Below are positions 58,615 to 64,000 of a stretch of DNA of 64,000 nucleotides, in pieces. The first letter of the stretch is position 1. Each line of letters opens with the position of its first letter. Under the pieces are notes generated by a model. It had not been told where the DNA came from. It was given only the letters and a program-made list of their open reading frames with translations, and did not search any database. The stretch is from contig CM057471.1 of the NCBI GenBank assembly GCA_030035585.1, positions 92,009,819 through 92,073,818 of the forward strand, given 5' to 3'. This stretch comes from Dugong dugon. Lineage: Eukaryota > Chordata > Mammalia > Sirenia > Dugongidae. The position numbers and the translations under genes were made by a program.

Positions 58615-58920
58615 AAAAGGAATGTTTCTTAAACACAAGGATCGTGAGACTTTGGTTCACTTACTTTGGAAAGGTCATCAGGGAAGACCAACTGCTAGAA
58701 AAGGACATCATGTTTGGGAGAGGGTCAGTGAAAATGAGGGATACTCTCAAAGAGATGGATACCCTCAATGAATTGGATTGACACTATTGCCGCACCAGTG
58801 GACTCAAACATACCAGTGATCATGAAGATGGCACAAGACCGGGCAATGCTTCATTTCGTTATACATAAGGTCACCTTGAATCATAGCCAACCCAACAACA
58901 ACTAACAACAACAACAGCTG
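58615..58920 (+). mobile_element. RTE 3' end
   Basis: Sense-strand remnant of the RTE C-terminus (ctactttggaaaggtcatcag-like wording, then ggacatcatgtttgggagag, ttcgttatacataaggtcac). It finishes in a (AAC)n tail (58898-58916), the short-repeat tail typical of RTEs. 5'-truncated. Confidence 0.88.
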
Positions 58921-59307
58921 AACTATAAGGAGACATCTTCCCAAGTAACCATATGTGAGTAGTTCTTGGTGGAAATCCAAAGGCAAGGCAGCTGCTATTC
59001 AGATTGAGTTGTGGACAGAAGGAAGAAACAAGCCACAGGCGAGGAGACATGTATTCAATAGAAGCAGAAAACTGGAGCCACATATGACAGGGCGGTAAGT
59101 ATTGACCTAAGAATCCTCAGATATGTGTGAAAAGGGAGGAGGGGAGAAAGTTTAGAGTAGAGCCTTGAGACAGTTCATTTGTCTATTAAATAAATAAATA
59201 TATAATAAAGAATGACTTCATAAGTCTGGAAGATTTGGGAATATCCAAGAAACTAACACTTGGAGTACAGTTTGAAGGCACCTCAGGCCACTGTGTTCTG
59301 TAAATCT
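58921..59307. other. No recognised feature
   Basis: Includes an (AAAT)-rich patch at 59186-59206. No supported gene. Confidence 0.4.
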
Positions 59308-59490
59308 ATTAAAGCACTCATGCTGCTAACCAAAAGGTTGGAGGTATAGTTCACCCAGAGGTGCCTCAGAAGAAAAGCCTGGTGATCTACTTCCGAAAAA
59401 CCAGCCATTGAAAACTATGGAGCATAGTCCCACTCTGACACACATGAGGTCGCCATGAGTCAGAGCTGACTCAGTGGCAACTGGGTTAAT
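59308..59490 (+). mobile_element. AfroSINE, long type, head shortened
   Basis: Starts in the tRNA-like region (catgctgctaaccaaaagg), has gtgcctcagaagaaaagcc and the tail actcagtggcaactgg. The first 25 bp or so are missing. Confidence 0.92.
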
Positions 59491-60528
59491 TTAGGAAACA
59501 CCCCAGAGATCACCCAGAACAGCAGCTTTGAAGCTGTTCCACAAAGCTTTAGGGGGCTCAGGGGCTTCTGGAAGGTGCGTGGATTTGGGTCCCTCATCCT
59601 TCCTGCATCCAGAAGATCTTCATTTCAATCTATATTACATATTAGGATTCCCTGTGAGATTTTATTTTTTAAAAGATTTTGCAGGACTCAGATTGTGTCC
59701 TGCCTCCTTAACATCATAGGATAATTACATCAGATCACAAAAACGGAGTACAACCACACAATACCGGGAATCATGACCTAGCCAAGCTGACACATATTTT
59801 AGGAGGACACAGTTCAATCCATAACATTTGCTGAACAATGATCTAATCTACAACACCTATGTACATACCAGCTTTTTATTCCTTATTTGTCTGCACCCCA
59901 GTGTTGATGTCTTTCTTGCTCCGTATCCCCAGAGTTAGAAGTTAGATAACATGATACTTCTATAGGTAGGAAGTTGTCTGTCACAACAAAACCCGTATGA
60001 GGTCTACCCACTACTGTCTATTCAGCATTAGGTAAGAGAGATGTACTACACCCTTCTGCTAGTTGCATGTGGCCATCACTAGAAATAGATGCATGCCTAA
60101 ATGATTTGTAGTTTAAATGCACGCACTCACAAACCGCAGACATTTTTGCAGACTCACCGGTGCCATGGGGAACCCCCAGCTTGTGGTCTGGCCTTTCATG
60201 TGGAGCTTCCCTTGAGTATTTGCTTTGGAATTTGATAAACACAGCTATTCACAGGGCAATCACCACATAGTGTATTTGCTACCACAGAAACACAGAACCT
60301 CTTCTACAGGGAACATCCCTTATTCATCCTGTGAGCAGCATTCCTGCCATTTCCCAGAGATCCCACAAAATAACTCCATGGGCTTCTACTTCACGGTAAT
60401 TTGGAATAGAGGGTAAAGTATTTGTTTTGCACAAACTTCTTTTGCCTTCTTTCTCAGGCAGAATTGCCTTCACCATGTTTTAAAACTTAAAAATAAAAAT
60501 CAAAAGGTAGGGAAAATAGGACCTCACT
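59491..60528. other. No recognised feature
   Basis: The part 59690-59830 resembles old repeat debris, but I cannot assign it. No supported gene. Confidence 0.4.
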
Positions 60529-60750
60529 TTGTTGTTGTTGTTGTTATTAGTTGCCATAGAGATAGCTCTAACTCACGGTGACCTTATGTATAACAGGATA
60601 AAATGTTGCCAAATCCTGTGCCATCTGCATGATCATTGATATGTCTGAGTTCAACATACCATTTGTTGTGGCTACTGTCAATCCTTCGCCTTGAGGGTTT
60701 CCCTCATTTTTGCTGACCCTCTACTTTACCAAACATGATGTCCTTTTCTA
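60529..60750 (-). mobile_element. RTE 3' end
   Basis: Begins with (GTT)n at 60531-60546, then ttagttgccatagagatagc, tgtataacaggataaaatgt, aaacatgatgtccttttcta. 5'-truncated. An AfroSINE starts within 2 bp of its inner end. Confidence 0.9.
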
Positions 60751-60751
60751 G

Positions 60752-60966
60752 GTCCCTAAGTAGCACAGACAGTTTGCACTTGACTACTAACTTGAAGATT
60801 GGTGGTTCAAACCCACCCAGTGACACCCCAGAAGAAAGGTCTGGCAGTCTGCCTCCGTAAAGATTACAGGCAAGAAAACCCCATGGAACAGTTGTACTCT
60901 GTAACTCATGGGGTCGCCAAGAGCCAGAATTCACTTGACAGCGGTGGGTTTGGTTTTTTGGTTTTG
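60752..60966 (+). mobile_element. AfroSINE, long type, mixed features
   Basis: Head tccctaagtagcacagacag, long-type body gaagaaaggtctggcagtct followed by cataaag-type wording cgtaaagattacagg, tail cagcggtgggtttggttttt. It combines traits of the long type and of the variant with the extra central segment. Confidence 0.9.
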
Positions 60967-61264
60967 GTCTCATTTTAACAACTGAAAAGTAGGAGTGGGC
61001 AGGCATGAAGTCTGTCAAGGCTTGATCTCCTGGACCTGCTTTTTCTACTAAGTTACACCTTAAAATCTAAGAAAAAGAATTAACAGCCGGTTGGCCCAGA
61101 ATTAGCTTCAAAACTTGTTTGCCTGTTATTTAACTTTTTGTTGTTATGTTAAAGGAGAACAAACATTTCTTTCACTTTCCTATGTGCTCAGGATTTAAAC
61201 TAAGACAATTTTAGCAGGTGGCCTGACGGGAAGTGAAACACCAATCCACTCGTCCCAGAAGAGA

Positions 61265-61375
61265 CTCCACCATGTAGCAGAAAGTACACCAGCTCTGTAA
61301 TCAGTCAGATATGGGTTTGAATCCACACTCTGCTTCCTCTGTCGTCTTGGGCTAACTTACTTCATGAAACATTGT
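61265..61375 (+). mobile_element. MIR, first half
   Basis: Reads gtagcagaaagtacaccagc, gatatgggtttgaatccaca, and ctctgtcgtcttgggctaac. It breaks off and resumes at 62038. Confidence 0.75.
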
Positions 61376-62037
61376 TTAAGTTACTTATTGCTGCATAGCA
61401 GACCACCGCAAAACTTAGCTGTTTAAAACAATGACTGTCTTATTACAGTCAATTTTGTGGGTTAGAATTTGAGCAGGGTACAGCAGAGACAGACTGTCTT
61501 TGCCTACATGTTGTGGCCTCAGATAAGGTAGCACAGAGAGCTAGAAATGACTGGGACAACTCAACTCTGGACACGTGTCTGAGGCCTAGGTTCTGACTGA
61601 TGATTAGGTTACTTGATTCTTCTCCAAGCAGCATCTGCTAGGGCAGGAATGTGCAAGGTGACTTCTGAGCTGAGATGGCTAGAATAGTTACCACTAGTCA
61701 GGCATATCTCTGTTTCTCTCTCCCTCTCTTTGCTTCTCTCTCTGTGTCTCTTTCTCTATTTCTTTCCCCAAATGGCTTCTCCACATGGTTAGCTTGAGCT
61801 TCCTCATAGTATGGCAGTCTCGGGGTACGTGAACTTCTTCCATGGTAGTTGGCTTTCCCCAGAGCAAAAGCAAAGCTACCAGTTCTCTGAAAGGTGACAC
61901 TCAGACCATGCAATTTTGCTTCTGCCACATGCCATCGGTCAAGCCAGTCACAATAGCCAATTCAGACTCCAGGGAAGAGAGAAAATTCCCGACCTCTTGA
62001 CAGAAGGGTGAGAAAAAATCTGCAGCCATTTTTAATC
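61376..62037 (-). repeat. Ancient interspersed repeat inserted in a MIR
   Basis: Begins taagttacttattgctgcat, gcaaaacttagctgtttaaa, later ccaaatggcttctccacatg and ggtcaagccagtcacaatag. These phrases belong to a common old mammalian repeat, but class and strand are uncertain to me. A TC-rich tract lies at 61711-61770. Confidence 0.5.
61711..61770. repeat. (TC)n-rich low-complexity tract
   Basis: Mostly ctctctttct-type sequence. It produces the Arg/Glu-rich minus-strand frames at 61694-61928, which are artefacts of composition. Confidence 0.8.
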
Positions 62038-62155
62038 CTCCGCAGACTCAGTTTCTTCATTTGTGAAATTAGGACAATAAACACTATTTCATTTGAGGAT
62101 AAGATAAAATGTATGTAAAATATCTGACATAGTTGGCATTTTCAAATGGTAGCCT
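62038..62155 (+). mobile_element. MIR, second half
   Basis: Reads ctcagtttcttcatttgtga, aattaggacaataaacacta, ggataagataaaatgtatgt. Direct continuation of the MIR at 61265-61375. Confidence 0.75.
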
Positions 62156-62690
62156 TTATTACTGAGATAGTTTGTTTGAACAAGAGAACATCTAAAAATC
62201 TCCGAGATCAGAACTTGGTCTTACTGATATAAGAATAGTGAGAGAACAAAATTTCCCAGGACTGTCAGCTTGTATATCCAAGACATAAGGTATAACAAAT
62301 ACCCCTATCTTATCGCTCCCGTTGATTTGTTTCTGTTGTTGGTAGCCTCATAGTGTTCTCATGGCTCAGGTGAAACTAATATCAATTCATGATGGTGGAA
62401 TGGGCCACCCTTATGGTGAAATTATACTATAATCTGTGGCAGGTGGTGGGAGCAGATGTTGGAAATGGCCCATGTATGCCAAGCCCTCTTCTGTAGACAT
62501 ACAAAGGACAAAGGTAAGAACTGATCTTCTGCAGAACAAGCCCACACCTGTGTGGTGGGCAAAACAGAAATCTTAGAGAAGAAGATCCTAGTTGACATTA
62601 CAGTTCTGACACTTGCCAGAGAGACAAGTTCCTGACATTCCTGCACCTCAATTTCTTTAATACAGAGATGTATGGTATGTGGTATGACAC
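62156..62690. other. No recognised feature
   Basis: The frame at 62793-62422 crosses into the AfroSINE and is not a gene. Confidence 0.4.
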
Positions 62691-62691
62691 A

Positions 62692-62902
62692 TGGTCCCTG
62701 GGTGGGTGACACAAATGGTTTGCACTCAACTACAAACCAAAATGTTGGCAGTTTAAATTCCCCCATCAGTGCTGCAGAAGAAAGACCTGGCAATCCACTT
62801 CTATAGCATTACAGGCATTGAAAACCGTACAGAGGACAGTTCTTCTCTGAAACATGTGGGGTTGCCATTAGTCGGAATCAACTTGACAGCAACAGGTTTG
62901 AT
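62692..62902 (+). mobile_element. AfroSINE, long type
   Basis: Reads ggtccctgggtgggtgacac, gcagaagaaagacctggcaa, atgtggggttgccattagtc, and a tail cagcaacaggtttg. Confidence 0.9.
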
Positions 62903-62946
62903 ATGTTTTTGTTTTTGTTTTATGGAACATGGTAGATACTCAAAAA

Positions 62947-63141
62947 GGAGCCCTGGTAGTGGAGTGGTTAAGCACTCGGCTGCTAACCAGATGGTCGGTG
63001 GTTAGAACCTACCAGCTACTCTGCGTGAGAAAGATGTAGCAATCTGCTTCCATAAAGATTACAGCCTTGGAAAACCTAAGGGCAGTCCTACTCTGTCCTA
63101 TAAGGTCACTATGAGTCAGAATCAACCTGATTACAACCGGT
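62947..63141 (+). mobile_element. AfroSINE, variant with extra central segment, with TSD
   Basis: Head ggagccctggtagtggagtg, central gagaaagatgtagcaatctg and cataaagattacagcct, tail caacctgattacaaccgg. Perfect 12-bp TSD tagatactcaaa at 62933-62944 and 63142-63153. Confidence 0.95.
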
Positions 63142-63153
63142 TAGATACTCAAA

Positions 63154-64000
63154 GGCCCTTCTTTCAAGGGTCTAGTCATGTCAATGGGCACAATTACTCC
63201 ATATCCCAGATTTTCTCAGCCATTCTATATTTTAAGTTTCCTGTCCCCTTAAGTACAGCTATATTGATAGCACATGAGACTTACATTTCAATAGGAGAAT
63301 TGACTTACTTAGCTTGAGAGTGACTTGAGAAACCTAAGCTTCCAGAGAGGAAGGAGCAGCTAGGGGCCCCAAGACCCCGTGAAAAGGCTGGGAGCTCTCA
63401 TGGTGCTGTGATGACCCACCTGCCCAAGACTGCTTTTCCTGAACCACACATTTCGTCTTCTGCCTCTCTCACTAAGATGGTAGGATGATCTCTCAAGAAG
63501 CCGATGTCTGTTTGTTCCCGTCCAATTCCTCAAACCACTCCAGACCGATTTCGATCCTCATCCATCCATCAGAACAGCAGCTCTCCCGAGGGTCAACAGT
63601 GGCACATATGTCCATAAAACAATAGATGTTTTCATCTTCCTCCCACGTGATCCTTTGAAATTGTTGACTACTCCCTCATTTTTGAAGCACTCCTTCTTTT
63701 TCTTCAAGTGACACAAAACACTCCTGGTTTTCTTCCTACCAGCCAGTCTATCTCATTCTCTTCACAGGCTCATCATCCTCCTCTACCCAACAATTAAATG
63801 TTGGAGTGCCTCGAAACTTGGGTCTGGGTCGTTTCCCCTTCTGTGATGTGGCCATTCTTGCCATGGCCTTGTAACTCCCACCCAGCTGATCGGGTGGCAC
63901 TGTGCAAATAAGATAATTGTGGCCCACCAGGGGGATTGGTCATTTTTGCCTTGAAAGAGAGCCAATTCCAGAGCAGAGAGAAGAGCCCACCATCACCAAC
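63154..64000. other. Mostly unassigned; possible old LINE (L2/CR1-like) remnant near the end
   Basis: Around 63620-63840 the order tggttttcttcctacc, caggctcatcatcctcctct, and aatgttggagtgcctcgaaa recalls an old LINE whose RT motif (GVPQGS) would be encoded at ggagtgcc. The frame is degraded. No gene supported. Confidence 0.3.

Noticed and set aside
61694-61928. An Arg/Glu-rich minus-strand frame pair suggestive of a charged coiled coil
   Set aside because: Produced by a TC-rich low-complexity tract inside an old repeat.

Overview
This is a mammalian, non-coding, repeat-dominated window. I find no host protein-coding gene, no exon, and no rRNA or functional tRNA gene. The dominant short repeat is the tRNA-derived AfroSINE, with an A-box-like tggcgcagtgg, a B-box-like agttcgaatcc, and a tail reading cactatgagtcagaat...ggcaatgggtttgg. 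It is present in about two dozen copies on both strands. AfroSINEs are confined to Afrotheria. Together with abundant L1 and a BovB-like RTE LINE, this points to a paenungulate, most probably an elephant. That species-level reading is inference. Nearly all long open frames are L1 or RTE ORF remnants or their antisense shadows.

Layout. 0-4.7 kb: an AfroSINE, a near full-length but decayed RTE LINE on the minus strand, a MIR, and a 178-bp DNA-transposon MITE with matching termini. 4.7-14 kb: mostly unrecognised sequence with an ancient L1 fragment and scattered AfroSINEs. 14.0-21.6 kb: a full-length (7.6 kb) L1 on the minus strand with a perfect 14-bp target-site duplication (TSD). 21.6-40.4 kb: ancient mammalian repeats (LTR-like, MaLR LTR, MIR, L1M), several 5'-truncated L1 tails, and AfroSINEs. 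40.4-56.3 kb: a Russian-doll stack. A 5'-truncated older L1 (O) contains a full-length L1 (A), whose ORF1 contains another full-length L1 (B), and TSDs can be read at all three levels. 56.3-56.9 kb: a composite AfroSINE unit with one TSD around the whole. 56.9-64 kb: AfroSINEs, RTE 3' ends, a split MIR and other old repeats.

How the parts relate. The three full-length L1s share one architecture: a 5' UTR of about 1.4 kb, an ORF1 of about 320 codons, an unusually long inter-ORF spacer of about 435-445 bp, an ORF2 of about 1,270 codons, and a 3' UTR of about 1.0 kb. All three carry stops and frameshifts and look non-autonomous now. The RTE 3' end and the AfroSINE tail are visibly alike, which fits the SINE using RTE machinery. 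No CRISPR, operon or prokaryotic feature is present. Nothing here convincingly amounts to a new biological system. The most informative features are the nested L1 stratigraphy, the L1 spacer, and the composite SINE. All assignments come from reading the sequence and recalling family features; no alignment or database search was run.
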